This document shows positions 34,286-46,036 of a DNA stretch of 64,000 nt, piece after piece; position 1 is the stretch's first letter; each line of letters opens with the position of its first letter. The DNA is taken from NCBI GenBank assembly GCA_029557965.1, contig JAKQIM010000043.1, positions 1-64,000 of the forward strand. The letters are read 5' to 3'. The notes under the pieces are model-generated. The model was not told the DNA's origin, did not search any database, and saw only the letters and a list, made by a program, of their open reading frames with translations. The position numbers and the translations under genes are program-made. Source of the stretch: Chloroflexota bacterium (lineage in GTDB: Bacteria; Chloroflexota; Anaerolineae; Anaerolineales; UBA4823).

Positions 34286-35836
34286 CTATCTTGCCAAGAC
34301 GGCCATGTTGCGCAGGGCAGACCAGGAATCCAAAAACTGGTTCAATGGGACGGTCACAAAGGAATTGCCATTCAACACGATGACACTGGTTTCTGTATAG
34401 CCCACTGCGATCACGGTGTGTTCGTAGGCCGCCACGATGGTGGTATGGTGATTTGAGTTGGCGGTGTAAACGCGGGGTATACCGTTCACAAGGGTTTTGT
34501 TGGACCCGCCCACGATCCAGACGATCACAGGGCGCCCGGCAGCAATCTCAGCCCGCAGCTCATCATACGTCACAGAGCGGTATGCAAAGGCGGCAACGCC
34601 ATAGCTGCGTAAGACCCCGGCGATGGGCTGGGCATGTACGCCGTAATCGTTGGGGGGGATCTGCCCCCAACTGCCATAGACGTTGCCCACGAAACCAGAA
34701 TCGGGATCGTCTGACTTGGGCAAGTTGTTGAAAAAGGCGGTTTCACCGATCGGGCGATCAAAATAAGCCGCCCAATCTACGGCTGAGCGAATTTCGCAGT
34801 CTAAGGGCATGGCCTGGTTAGCGCCTGAGATATCCCAGATGCGAGCGCTGGCAGGCAGGTTGGCGGGGGTGGCCGTTGGGGTGGGGGCGGGGAGGGTATC
34901 TACCAGGGTGGTCTCAAGGCACCAGCCTCGCAGAGAGCCGGTGTCATAGGCATAGTTGTCTGATACGGTCAACACCCACGGGCCGGCCGCGCTGGAGCCT
35001 GCAAAGGTGCTGAGCGGCTGGACGGGCAGGTAAGTGCCCGATATGCCGGCAGGGGATGATGCACATTTGTTCTCGGTGGCCTGGGTGGCGCGGTCTTCAA
35101 ACAAAGCGATGACGTGATCGTATTGGCAGCCGATGTTGGATGCCGGTACGCCGGGCCGGTCTAAGATGACGATCGATTGGCCGGTCTGTTGGTGGCTGAG
35201 GGTGACGCGCAGGTCGCCGACCCAAGAATGCCTGATATCCAGGTACAGGCTCAGCCCGGCAACCTGGCGGCCATCTGAGATGGTGATCGAATCGCTGATC
35301 CCCGCGGCAACATTATCGGGAATAGCCAGGGAACCATCCAGGCTGTCGCAGTACCAATTGGTCGCTGGCGGGCGCCCGGTGGGTGTGACGGTGGGAGTGG
35401 GTGTGATGGTGGCAGAGGGGCTGGGGCTGGGTGTAGGAGAGGCAACAAGCCAATTCTTGAACAGCACCGGCAAGAACAGCCGGTGCAGGGAGGGTTTTTC
35501 AGTGGCTGTGGGGGTGGCTGTAGCGGTCAGGGTGACGGTGAGCGCCTGGGTAGGCGTGGGCGTGGTTGTTTCGGTTGAGGTGAGGGTTGCGGTGGGGAAA
35601 AGGGTTTCGGTGGGGGTGGCGGTCAGGGTGTTGGTGAGGGTGCTGCTCAGCGGCATGGACCATGCGTAGGTGGCAGTGGCAACAGGATCAAAAGTGGCAG
35701 AGGGGGTGACCGTCTCTGCCAGCCCCTGGGCGCGCGCTGAGGCAACAGGTCGTGTGGGCGCTCCAGCCAGGGTGGCTAAAAGCAAACCCAGGCAAAGTGC
35801 AGCCAAGAAGAGCGGTGGGCGTGGTGGGGATGCCAT
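34286..35836 (-). CDS. Secreted protein with P-domain-like module and C39-like peptidase domain
   Basis: A 516-residue exported protein. Residues 1-37 form a signal peptide (hydrophobic LFLAALCLGLLLATLAGA). Thr/Pro/Ser-rich stretches follow at about 40-110 and 130-160. Residues about 160-310 resemble the P/Homo B domain of proprotein convertases (SLYLDIRHSWVGDLRVTL, SDNYAYDTGSLRGWCLE). The C-terminal 180 residues look like a C39-type papain-fold domain: Cys in MPLDCEIRSAVDWAAYF, a later IVAAYEHTVIAVGYT with His, and VLNGN with a polar residue. Active-site residues fit, but cleavage activity is not proven. A promoter at 35852-35879 precedes it. Confidence 0.82.
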   Translation of the reverse strand: MASPPRPPLFLAALCLGLLLATLAGAPTRPVASARAQGLAETVTPSATFDPVATATYAWSMPLSSTLTNTLTATPTETLFPTATLTSTETTTPTPTQALTVTLTATATPTATEKPSLHRLFLPVLFKNWLVASPTPSPSPSATITPTPTVTPTGRPPATNWYCDSLDGSLAIPDNVAAGISDSITISDGRQVAGLSLYLDIRHSWVGDLRVTLSHQQTGQSIVILDRPGVPASNIGCQYDHVIALFEDRATQATENKCASSPAGISGTYLPVQPLSTFAGSSAAGPWVLTVSDNYAYDTGSLRGWCLETTLVDTLPAPTPTATPANLPASARIWDISGANQAMPLDCEIRSAVDWAAYFDRPIGETAFFNNLPKSDDPDSGFVGNVYGSWGQIPPNDYGVHAQPIAGVLRSYGVAAFAYRSVTYDELRAEIAAGRPVIVWIVGGSNKTLVNGIPRVYTANSNHHTTIVAAYEHTVIAVGYTETSVIVLNGNSFVTVPLNQFLDSWSALRNMAVLAR

Positions 35837-35851
35837 TTTCGATGTAAGAAG

Positions 35852-35879
35852 ATTATACTAAACTTCTGCCTATGGTAAA
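35852..35879 (-). promoter_or_regulatory. Promoter of the secreted C39-like gene
   Basis: On the minus strand TTTACC (35879-35874) and TATAAT (35857-35852) lie 16 bases apart, 16 bases before the ATG at 35836. On the plus strand TAAAAT at 35876-35881 overlaps it and could be the -10 box of the divergent membrane-protein gene. Confidence 0.6.
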
Positions 35880-35891
35880 ATGATAGATTGT

Positions 35892-38812
<2,921 letters not shown>

Positions 38813-38843
38813 CTTCTCTCTAGGATGGTAGAAATGTGATTGA

Positions 38844-38889
38844 TTGTGGGCTATTTGAGACCGGCAAAGCCGCTCAAAATAGCCCACAA
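38844..38889. terminator. Bidirectional hairpin between gyrB and the deacetylase gene
   Basis: Arms TTGTGGGCTATTTGAG and CTCAAAATAGCCCACAA pair with one bulge around a GC-rich loop, 31 bases past the gyrB stop and 21 bases before the convergent deacetylase stop. On the plus strand GTTTTAATC follows, so it can end gyrB transcription. Confidence 0.65.
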
Positions 38890-38910
38890 AGTTTTAATCC
38901 CGAATTGGTG

Positions 38911-40038
38911 TTATGCCAGGTTATGGGCTTTGCCCCGGTAGGCGGGGGTCAGGTGCCAGTGGAATTGGGCCAGGGTCAGGTTTGACCAAACAGCCAGGCG
39001 GGGGAGCAGGATTTTGCCTGACGCCAGGTGGGCGCGTCCTTCTACCATTGTAAAAACCAGCTTGAAGCCTTCGGTGCTCAAGAAGTTGACCAGCTCGGCT
39101 GTGTAAGCCTGCGGCTTGCCATCTGGGAAGGCGAAGACCGGCAGGGCGGTGCCGATTTCTTCCTGCACCATTTGTTGGGATGTGTGAATCTCGAAGATGG
39201 CATCTTCTAATGAAACGCGGCTGAGGATGGGATGTGTATGGGTGTGCGCGGCGATCGATGCGCCTGCCCGGGCGAGGGCGCGCAGTTCATCCCAGTTCAG
39301 GGTTGAGCGCTCAATTTGGGGGATGACAGGGGCAAGCTCGGTGTAGATGCGTTCGATCTCTTGCCGAGCGTGTGCAAAGGGAAGCCCTTTGAAGTGGTTG
39401 ACGATCGTCTTAATGGCATGCCGTTTTTCAGCCGGGGTCTTGAGTGATAGTCTGATATCCGGCGGTGTAGGCTCTTTTTGAGGAGCTTCAACGGGGGCGT
39501 GGAAAAACACAACCGTTGGGCCTGGCTTTGCCGCGGCGGGTGGGTTGGATGTGGCGCCTGCACGGGTGATGATCAATTCGCTGGCGGGGGCGAAATTGAT
39601 CGCCTGGTAGATGCGGTCCCACCAAAAGACCCCATTCTCATGGCATGTGGTTGGAACAAACAGTACAGGATAGATGCCCTGGCGGCTGGCAGTGGGGAAA
39701 ATGACCTCGGCAAAGTCGCGGTAACCATCATCTACGGTGACCAACACAGCTTGGGGCGGCAGAGGCGGGCCGCCTTGGACGGCTGCCAGGACCTGGGGCA
39801 GGGTCACGGGGTTGTACCAGCGCGCCAGGAGGGCCATTTGGGCTGCGAACTGCTCAGGTGAGGCGCTGATCAGGCCGGGATCCAGCCAGGGACGGTGCTC
39901 GGGATGATCCACACGGTGATAGGCCAGCACATATAAGCCGTTTGTGCTGGTTGAGTCCATGCGCTGGAGCAGGCGCATCAAGCCGGCGCTTTGGGCGAGC
40001 TGCATACTGGATGTCTTCAGAGAACGGAGCATGGGCAT
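38911..40038 (-). CDS. Polysaccharide deacetylase family protein
   Basis: A 375-residue NodB-type carbohydrate esterase. The motifs are VLAYHRVDHPE at the start, the catalytic base and metal Asp in VTVDDGYRDFAEV (about 100), the metal His pair in ASIAAHTHTHPILSRV (about 260-275), and FAFPDGKPQAYT. Between the first and second motifs lies an insertion of about 100 residues, partly Pro-rich. No signal peptide is obvious. It is the last gene of the exopolysaccharide locus and probably removes N-acetyl groups from a surface sugar polymer or lipid-linked precursor. Confidence 0.9.
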   Translation of the reverse strand: MPMLRSLKTSSMQLAQSAGLMRLLQRMDSTSTNGLYVLAYHRVDHPEHRPWLDPGLISASPEQFAAQMALLARWYNPVTLPQVLAAVQGGPPLPPQAVLVTVDDGYRDFAEVIFPTASRQGIYPVLFVPTTCHENGVFWWDRIYQAINFAPASELIITRAGATSNPPAAAKPGPTVVFFHAPVEAPQKEPTPPDIRLSLKTPAEKRHAIKTIVNHFKGLPFAHARQEIERIYTELAPVIPQIERSTLNWDELRALARAGASIAAHTHTHPILSRVSLEDAIFEIHTSQQMVQEEIGTALPVFAFPDGKPQAYTAELVNFLSTEGFKLVFTMVEGRAHLASGKILLPRLAVWSNLTLAQFHWHLTPAYRGKAHNLA

Positions 40039-40079
40039 TCTACCGGACTGTTGGCATCAGGTTCGGATGGATATTCGGG

Positions 40080-42353
40080 TCAGCGCTTGCGAATGGCAGA
40101 GATCACTGCGATCACCACGACCACGGCGATGAGCACCCCCGAAGCCACGATGGCAGGCAAGAGCCAGCCGGGGCGTTCGACCACCACCGGCTGCGAGACA
40201 TAAGGGGTGGGCACCAAGGTGGTGGCAGGGGCGGCGGTGGCGCCCAGGTTGCCGCTGCCCAGCCCCAGGCGGGTATCGGCGGTGAGGATCTGTTCGCCGT
40301 TGATGACGGCAAAATCGCCCGCCAGCTTGCTAGACAGGCTGGGTGTGGTCAACGCCTGGCTGACCCAGGCTAGGCCCTGGTCTGTGCTGCCCAGCGCAGC
40401 CAGGATGGAGCGCTGGCTTTCCCAGGGGGAGAGCAGGTATTCCAGGTAACCCAGGCTGGTGCCGGCTGGCAGGCGGTAAGTGACCTGGAAGCTGCTTTCA
40501 TTCGCCAAATCGCTGCCGGGATCAAAGGAGGCGGGTAAAGCATCGTGGATGGTTTGCAAGATCGGCAGGCTGCTGGCGCGTCCAACGATCAGCCAATCGA
40601 CATTGGCTGGTAAAGCATCGACCGGCTGGTCTGCAAAGGTTGCCTGCAGGGCCACCAGGGCGCCGTTGGATTTCTGACCCAGGTCGGCGGCAATTTGGGC
40701 TGCCGTATTCCAGGCGACCGCATCTTGCAGGGGCAGGATGAACCCCAACTGCTCGAGGGTTGGGCTGTTGACAAAGGGGAAGGGGTAGGTGTTCAACCCC
40801 TGGACCCGTGCCAGCAGGTCTGATGCCGGCACCAGGGGCAGGTGCAGCAGCGATGTGGGGCTGTATGAGACCCACAGGTTGTTCAGCACCAGTTCTGAGC
40901 AGTAATCCAGGGGCACCAGCTCAGAGACGAGCATCAGGCTGTTGTAGCCAGAACGGACGCTGAAGGCGGGAACCTGGATGCGCTGGGTGGTGACCTGGGT
41001 CGTTTCATCGGTGAAGCGCAGGCTGCCGATGATCTGGTCGTTGAGGTAAACCACGAGCCCCGATCGATCGTAGTTCAGCATGGCTGAGCTGGCGAAGACC
41101 AGGTCGAAGAAGGCTTCGTCGGTGGTTACCTGGCCTGGAGGAATGAAGAAGACAAACTCAGTGTAATGTAGGCTGTAGCCGGTCTCGGTGACGGCATCAT
41201 AGCCAAGATCGGCAAAGGTGCGGTCCTCAGCTACGGCAGGGATGGCGATGCTTTTCTCAACATCAGCCACAATGGCCAGGTTGGGGAGCGCCCCCGGGCG
41301 GACGTAGGAAGAGCTGAGCGCCTGGGCGGCTTTGATCACGCCTTCATCGCTGTTGCCGCTGACCACAAGGGCCACATAGGCACGGTTCCAGGTTGAGACC
41401 GCCATTTGTAAGATGCCATCACTGGGAAGGGCCTCTAGGATCGAAAAGCCTGCCGGGCTCCAGGGAGCAGGTAGGTCCAAAGAGCTGAGGATGGGCAGGC
41501 CCTCAGGTCTTCCGACAAAGACCAGGTGGGCGTTGGCTTGCAGTTCAGGGGTGAGCTGGCTGAGCGACAGCAGTTGAATGGGCATGTTGCCGGCAGTGAT
41601 GCGCCCGAATCCGGCGGCGATGGTGAGCGCGGCTTGCAGTTCGGCCGCGCTGGGCTGGTCTGGCACAATGAGCAAGGTGGTGCTGGGCATTAAGGGATTG
41701 GCCTGGTACAGCGGGCGCGGCAAGAGGCGCAGGTCGGCAGGGGCATCGGCCAGGGCATGGGGTAAGATGAAGATCGAGTCGGCATCTATGCCCAGGGTGG
41801 TCTTGTGGTCAAGCTCGCAGTCAATGGCGGCGTCTAGAAAGATGTACAGCTCATGCCGCCCGTCTGTGCGCGCGGGGGTCAGCGCTTCGGCTGGGATTGG
41901 GATAGAGATGACCCGGGGGCCGCTCCAATCCAGGATGATGGTGGTCAGCAGTTCATCGTTGAAGGTGACATCCAGGGCGCCACCGGTAGCCACGTCGACT
42001 TCGTGGCCGCCTTCTCCCAGGGCATTGGTAAAGAAGGGATTCAGGTGAAGCTGGATCTCTGCGCCTTCAGACAGCGACCAGTTCATGGGCAGGCTGAACC
42101 GCACGCGGTAAGAATCGTAAGGGCCGTGCATCAGGCGGTCGGTGAGCCCTAAGGTGGTGAAAGAAAAGGCATTTGTCGTATCCGAAATATCGCCTGGCCC
42201 TACGGTTGGCTGAGGGGCTGGGGTGGCTTGCTGAGGCGGTTGGGCCTGTGCTGGGCTGGGCAGGCAAAATAAGGCCAACAGGGTGAGGCAGGCAGCGGCG
42301 ATGGTTGTGGCCGTTAGGGCAAATGTCCTGGATTTGGATGAGATGGATTTCAT
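40080..42353 (-). CDS. BcsB-like cellulose-synthase regulatory subunit homologue
   Basis: A 757-residue exported membrane protein. A signal peptide (about 10-40, ALTATTIAAACLTLLALF) is followed by a Pro/Gln-rich stretch and two copies of the carbohydrate-binding plus flavodoxin-like arrangement of BcsB: first copy with DSYRVRFSLPMNWSLSEGAE and RHELYIFLDAAIDCELDH, second with EFVFFIPPGQ and NSLMLVSELVPLDYCSEL. One C-terminal membrane segment (about 725-750) ends with a short basic tail. BcsB guides glucan across the membrane with BcsA. No clear BcsA lies next to it; the nearest GT2 is two genes upstream. Confidence 0.87.
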   Translation of the reverse strand: MKSISSKSRTFALTATTIAAACLTLLALFCLPSPAQAQPPQQATPAPQPTVGPGDISDTTNAFSFTTLGLTDRLMHGPYDSYRVRFSLPMNWSLSEGAEIQLHLNPFFTNALGEGGHEVDVATGGALDVTFNDELLTTIILDWSGPRVISIPIPAEALTPARTDGRHELYIFLDAAIDCELDHKTTLGIDADSIFILPHALADAPADLRLLPRPLYQANPLMPSTTLLIVPDQPSAAELQAALTIAAGFGRITAGNMPIQLLSLSQLTPELQANAHLVFVGRPEGLPILSSLDLPAPWSPAGFSILEALPSDGILQMAVSTWNRAYVALVVSGNSDEGVIKAAQALSSSYVRPGALPNLAIVADVEKSIAIPAVAEDRTFADLGYDAVTETGYSLHYTEFVFFIPPGQVTTDEAFFDLVFASSAMLNYDRSGLVVYLNDQIIGSLRFTDETTQVTTQRIQVPAFSVRSGYNSLMLVSELVPLDYCSELVLNNLWVSYSPTSLLHLPLVPASDLLARVQGLNTYPFPFVNSPTLEQLGFILPLQDAVAWNTAAQIAADLGQKSNGALVALQATFADQPVDALPANVDWLIVGRASSLPILQTIHDALPASFDPGSDLANESSFQVTYRLPAGTSLGYLEYLLSPWESQRSILAALGSTDQGLAWVSQALTTPSLSSKLAGDFAVINGEQILTADTRLGLGSGNLGATAAPATTLVPTPYVSQPVVVERPGWLLPAIVASGVLIAVVVVIAVISAIRKR

Positions 42354-42435
42354 TTTGTATACCTCTTCAACCAGTGGTGCTGGTTTGTGTTTGATCCTGG
42401 CAGGGCGGTCCAGATGATGGGCAGGATGGATCGGT

Positions 42436-43587
42436 TCATCCTGCCAGGCCCTGTAAGAATGGGAGCATTTTTTGGACGACGGCCTCCCAGGTGTAGGCGG
42501 TTTCGACACGCTGGCGAGCGGCCTGGCCCATTTGCTGCCTGCGGGCGGGGTCTTTGAGCAAGCCTAGCATGGCAGATGCCAGGGCCTCGGGCTGGGGGGC
42601 AACAACCAGGCCGGTGGTATCGTGGGCGATAATCTCAGACATGGCATCACCGGTGACGCCAATGCAGGGCAGGCCGTAAGCCATGGCTTCTAACAGAACA
42701 TCGCCCCAGGTTTCTTCGCGGGATGGCAAGACGAAAAGATCAGCCTGCTGGTAAAGGGCGGCAATGGCAGCGCGATCCCAGGTGGGGGCGATGATATCGA
42801 CCATCTCTTGGGAGAAGGCGTGCGGAATCGGGCCGCTGGTGACCATGTTGAGATGGGCACGTGGATAAACCTGGCGCACCTGCGCAAAGGCGTGCAGCAA
42901 GATATCCCCACCTTTGCGTAGAAAATCTTTGCCGATGAATAAGATCTGCGGGCCGGGGATATCGTCTGACCGGGTGGCTGGATCGGGCAGGGTGGCAAAA
43001 TTGACCCCGCCGCCCACTGCGACGACACGCTGCGGGGCAATGCCGTAATCTTGGATGATAGAACGGCGCACGAACTGCCCGCGGGTGAAGATGAGGCTGG
43101 CGCGGGCGAAGGCCTGTTTTTCAAGGGCAATCCACTGTTGGCCCTGTTTCTCGTCAAAGGGGAAGCGCTGGCTGGCGTGTTTACGCTGCGAGAGCACCGC
43201 AGTGTAATCGGTGTAGATGACACCCGGCAGGGATGGGGCAGCCTGGAGGGCATCAAAGAGCACGCCAACCTGAAAGATGAGACATGGAGCTGGCTTTTCA
43301 ACAGCGGCTTGCTGGCGCAGGATGCGCGCGGCACGCTGTGAGCGCAGGTGGAAAGCAGGCAGGTTTTTGTAGAAACGCTCTTTCCAGGTCTGTGGATGGG
43401 GATGAAAGGCTTGGGCCAGGTTGAGCCAGCGGGCCGGGCCGCGCAGGGTGAGGTCGTGGATGGCTTCAACCTGGCAGGCGCGGCTGAGGGCTTCAAAGAG
43501 CAGCCCGTATTTGGTGCGCGCTCCGGCTTCGTTCAGCACGTCGCCAACCAAGAAGCAGGACAGGCATGGGCGCGGTTGGGCGTTCAT
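42436..43587 (-). CDS. Glycosyltransferase family 4 protein
   Basis: A 383-residue GT-B fold glycosyltransferase. The N-terminal half binds the acceptor; the C-terminal half shows the nucleotide-sugar motifs IPGPQILFIGKDFLRKGGDI, LPSREETWGDVLLEAMAYGL and EIIAHDTTGLVV with the ExE-type Glu pair. The sugar and linkage cannot be predicted. It overlaps the preceding GT2 gene by four bases (ATGA), part of an uninterrupted run of polysaccharide genes. Confidence 0.93.
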   Translation of the reverse strand: MNAQPRPCLSCFLVGDVLNEAGARTKYGLLFEALSRACQVEAIHDLTLRGPARWLNLAQAFHPHPQTWKERFYKNLPAFHLRSQRAARILRQQAAVEKPAPCLIFQVGVLFDALQAAPSLPGVIYTDYTAVLSQRKHASQRFPFDEKQGQQWIALEKQAFARASLIFTRGQFVRRSIIQDYGIAPQRVVAVGGGVNFATLPDPATRSDDIPGPQILFIGKDFLRKGGDILLHAFAQVRQVYPRAHLNMVTSGPIPHAFSQEMVDIIAPTWDRAAIAALYQQADLFVLPSREETWGDVLLEAMAYGLPCIGVTGDAMSEIIAHDTTGLVVAPQPEALASAMLGLLKDPARRQQMGQAARQRVETAYTWEAVVQKMLPFLQGLAG

Positions 43588-44792
43588 GCGTTATCCTCGC
43601 GGCGGGCCACGCGCTGCCAGAGGGCGGTCTGCTGCCCACTCAAGAAGCGGTAGAGCCCGCTGACGGCTGACAGGTTGCTGTTGACCAAAAATGCAGGCAG
43701 GTAGAGCAGCTTGCCAATCTTCGAGCGACTGAGGCTGTCATTGCGGTGGATGATGCCGCCAAGCCAGGCCAGGGCATAAAAGATGGCTTGCAGGGCCAGC
43801 AGGATCCAGCCGAATGGCGCGCTGAGGGCCCACAAGCCAGGTTGGGTCGGCCGAGTGGGAAAAAGCAGGACGCCCAGGTTGCCGATCAGCGCGCCCAGCA
43901 TGGCAAAAGGCACCAAAGGGCGAAGGAACTTGTGTGACACCACCTGCCAGATGACGAGGGGGTTGCGCCAGGGCAAGAGCTGGGGAGCAAGCATGGCCTG
44001 GTAACGCCCGGCGATCATGCGGCTGCGGCGGATGGCCTCGTCTTTGGCGCTGGCTGAAACGCGCTCAAACGATCGGGCAGGCGCGGCATACACCACCCGG
44101 TAACCCTGGCGGATGGTCTGCATGGCCAGGCAAAAATCATCGTTGATGATCCGCTCAGGGGGTGGGGCGTAGAGCGCGCGGCGGATGGCGAGGATCTCAC
44201 CAGAAACTCCGGTGCAGTTCCCCAGCCGGGTTTCTTGTTTCTTGATGAAGGATTCGTATTTCCAGTATAAACCTTCTGACTCGCCCAGGGCGCCATCGCC
44301 TTTTTGGATGGTCTTGGCGCCGCTGACCGCGCCAACACCTGGATCGGCAAAGGGGGCCACCAGGTGCCGCAGGGTGTCGGGGGCATAGGTGTTGTTGGCA
44401 TCTGAGAAGACCACCACCTCGCCGTGAGCCTGTTGGATGGAGCGGTTGATGGCAGCCATTTTGCCGCGCCGCTCAGGTTGGTAAACAAGCGTGACGGGGA
44501 AGGATGGCGAGGCAAAGTTCCTGACGATGGCAGGGGTCTGATCGTCAGAGCCATCGGCCGCTACGATGATCTCCAGCCGCTCGGGGGGATAATCGAGGGC
44601 CAGGCTGTTCTCAAGCTTCGAGGCAATGACGGTTTGTTCGTTATAAGCCGCGATGAGCAGGGTGACGCTGGGGGTATGCTGGGGCAAGGGCCTGGGTGAT
44701 GGGCGCAGGCGCGCCAGCACAGCCAACAAAGCCGGGTAGCCCAGGTAGGTGTACAAAATGAGCGCCACACTCAGCCAGAATAAGACAGCCAT
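43584..44792 (-). CDS. Membrane-bound GT2 glycosyltransferase (COG1215-like)
   Basis: A 402-residue protein with an N-terminal membrane segment, a GT-A catalytic domain and C-terminal membrane segments (about 295-365). The catalytic motifs are TLLIAAYNEQ, VAADGSDD, VVVFSDANNTYAP and the base region RIINDDFCLAM, followed by RRSRMIAGRYQ in the position of the QxxRW motif of processive synthases. So it may be a polymerising synthase, possibly the partner of the BcsB-like protein two genes downstream, though the canonical QxxRW is not exact. The ATG at 44792 follows GAGG. Confidence 0.9.
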   Translation of the reverse strand: MAVLFWLSVALILYTYLGYPALLAVLARLRPSPRPLPQHTPSVTLLIAAYNEQTVIASKLENSLALDYPPERLEIIVAADGSDDQTPAIVRNFASPSFPVTLVYQPERRGKMAAINRSIQQAHGEVVVFSDANNTYAPDTLRHLVAPFADPGVGAVSGAKTIQKGDGALGESEGLYWKYESFIKKQETRLGNCTGVSGEILAIRRALYAPPPERIINDDFCLAMQTIRQGYRVVYAAPARSFERVSASAKDEAIRRSRMIAGRYQAMLAPQLLPWRNPLVIWQVVSHKFLRPLVPFAMLGALIGNLGVLLFPTRPTQPGLWALSAPFGWILLALQAIFYALAWLGGIIHRNDSLSRSKIGKLLYLPAFLVNSNLSAVSGLYRFLSGQQTALWQRVARREDNA

Positions 44793-44793
44793 T

Positions 44794-46035
44794 TTAGACC
44801 TCTGCTCCAGCCGGTTGGGCAGGGCGGTTTGCCAGGCGCCGGTACAGCGCTTCAAGCTGTTGGACGACGACCGGCAAAGCGTAGGTGGTTTCAATCTTCA
44901 GGCGGGCCTGGGCACCCAGCCGGGCTCGCAGGGGTGGGTCGCCCAGCAGGGTCAGCAAGGCCTGGGTTAACTGCTCAGGAGCATCAGGCGAGATGAGCCA
45001 GCCGTTTTCGGCGTGGGTGATCACGTCTGATGCGCCGCCCACGTTGGTCACCAGGGCGGGCAGGCCGGTGGACATGGCTTCAAGCATGGCCACCGAAAGC
45101 CCCTCGGCAGTCGATGGCAGGACGAAGAGGTCAGCGGCTTGCAAGTAAGGGGCCACGTCTTCTTGGGGGCCGGCAAAGTGAACGCCCGGACCCGCGGCGG
45201 CCTTCAGGCTGGCCTCCAGCTCGCCAGTGCCCAATATCAACAATAGGGCGCCCGGCAGGGCGCTGCGGACAGCCGGCCAGGCGCTGATAAGCTGGTCAAC
45301 GCGTTTTTCGGCTGCCAGGCGGCCGGTGAAGATGGCGATGGGGTCTCCAGTCAAACCCAGGCGTTGGCGCAGGGCCAGGGCGGCCTCGCCAGCCAGGGGG
45401 GCAAAATGCACGGCATCAACGCCGTTGGGGATGGGGCAGCGCTGGCTGGCGGAGATGCCGGCGGCATCCATTTCATCCGCAATTTCCTGGCTGATAGGGA
45501 TGAAGGCATCTACCGCACGGCGAAAGGCGGCCAGGCGTGCCCCGCCCATGAATTTCTGCTGCAAGCGGTGAAAATCGCCCAGGGGGCCGCTGCGGTGAGC
45601 GGTGACCACCACGGGGGTGCCAAGCATGCGTTTGGCGGCTACGGCGGTGGTGGCCGGAGAGAAAACTTCGTGGGCGTGCAAGACGTGCGGCCGGAGACGG
45701 GCCAAGAGTGGCAGGGCCGCCAGGGTAAAGCTGAGCGAAGCCGTCACTTTGGGCCCGGGGATGGGCAGGCGGTATACCGGAACGCCACCGATGGTCTCAA
45801 AAGCTGATAGGCCGGCATACCGGCGCGTCAGGATGGATACTTGAACGCCGCGGGATTGCAAATGCTCAGCCACGGCGCGGATCTGGCGCTCGGCCCCTCC
45901 AATGAGGGGATGGTAGCGCTGAATCAGCATGGCAACCTTGAGGGGAGCGCTTGTTGGGGCGTGCGGCCTGGGCATGGGCGAGCCATCAGGGCGTGGATCG
46001 ACCCATGGTGATGCGGCGAGCGCGGGGGTGGGCAT
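44794..46035 (-). CDS. Glycosyltransferase family 4 protein
   Basis: A 413-residue GT4 enzyme. After an N-terminal extension of about 30 residues, the acceptor domain starts KVAMLIQRYHPLIGGAERQI; the donor domain has AIFTGRLAAEKRVDQLISAW, the catalytic LPSTAEGLSVAMLEAMSTGL and ITHAENGWLISP. GGAER/IRAVAEHL is typical of capsule and exopolysaccharide enzymes that act on lipid-linked sugars. The donor sugar cannot be told. It starts two bases after the preceding GT4 gene and ends next to the GT2 start. Confidence 0.94.
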   Translation of the reverse strand: MPTPALAASPWVDPRPDGSPMPRPHAPTSAPLKVAMLIQRYHPLIGGAERQIRAVAEHLQSRGVQVSILTRRYAGLSAFETIGGVPVYRLPIPGPKVTASLSFTLAALPLLARLRPHVLHAHEVFSPATTAVAAKRMLGTPVVVTAHRSGPLGDFHRLQQKFMGGARLAAFRRAVDAFIPISQEIADEMDAAGISASQRCPIPNGVDAVHFAPLAGEAALALRQRLGLTGDPIAIFTGRLAAEKRVDQLISAWPAVRSALPGALLLILGTGELEASLKAAAGPGVHFAGPQEDVAPYLQAADLFVLPSTAEGLSVAMLEAMSTGLPALVTNVGGASDVITHAENGWLISPDAPEQLTQALLTLLGDPPLRARLGAQARLKIETTYALPVVVQQLEALYRRLANRPAQPAGAEV

Positions 46036-46036
46036 C

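Noticed and set aside
35400-35760. Thr/Pro-rich stretch as a DNA tandem repeat
   Set aside because: The repetitive look comes from a TPTPT-type linker in a secreted protein; unit length is not constant.
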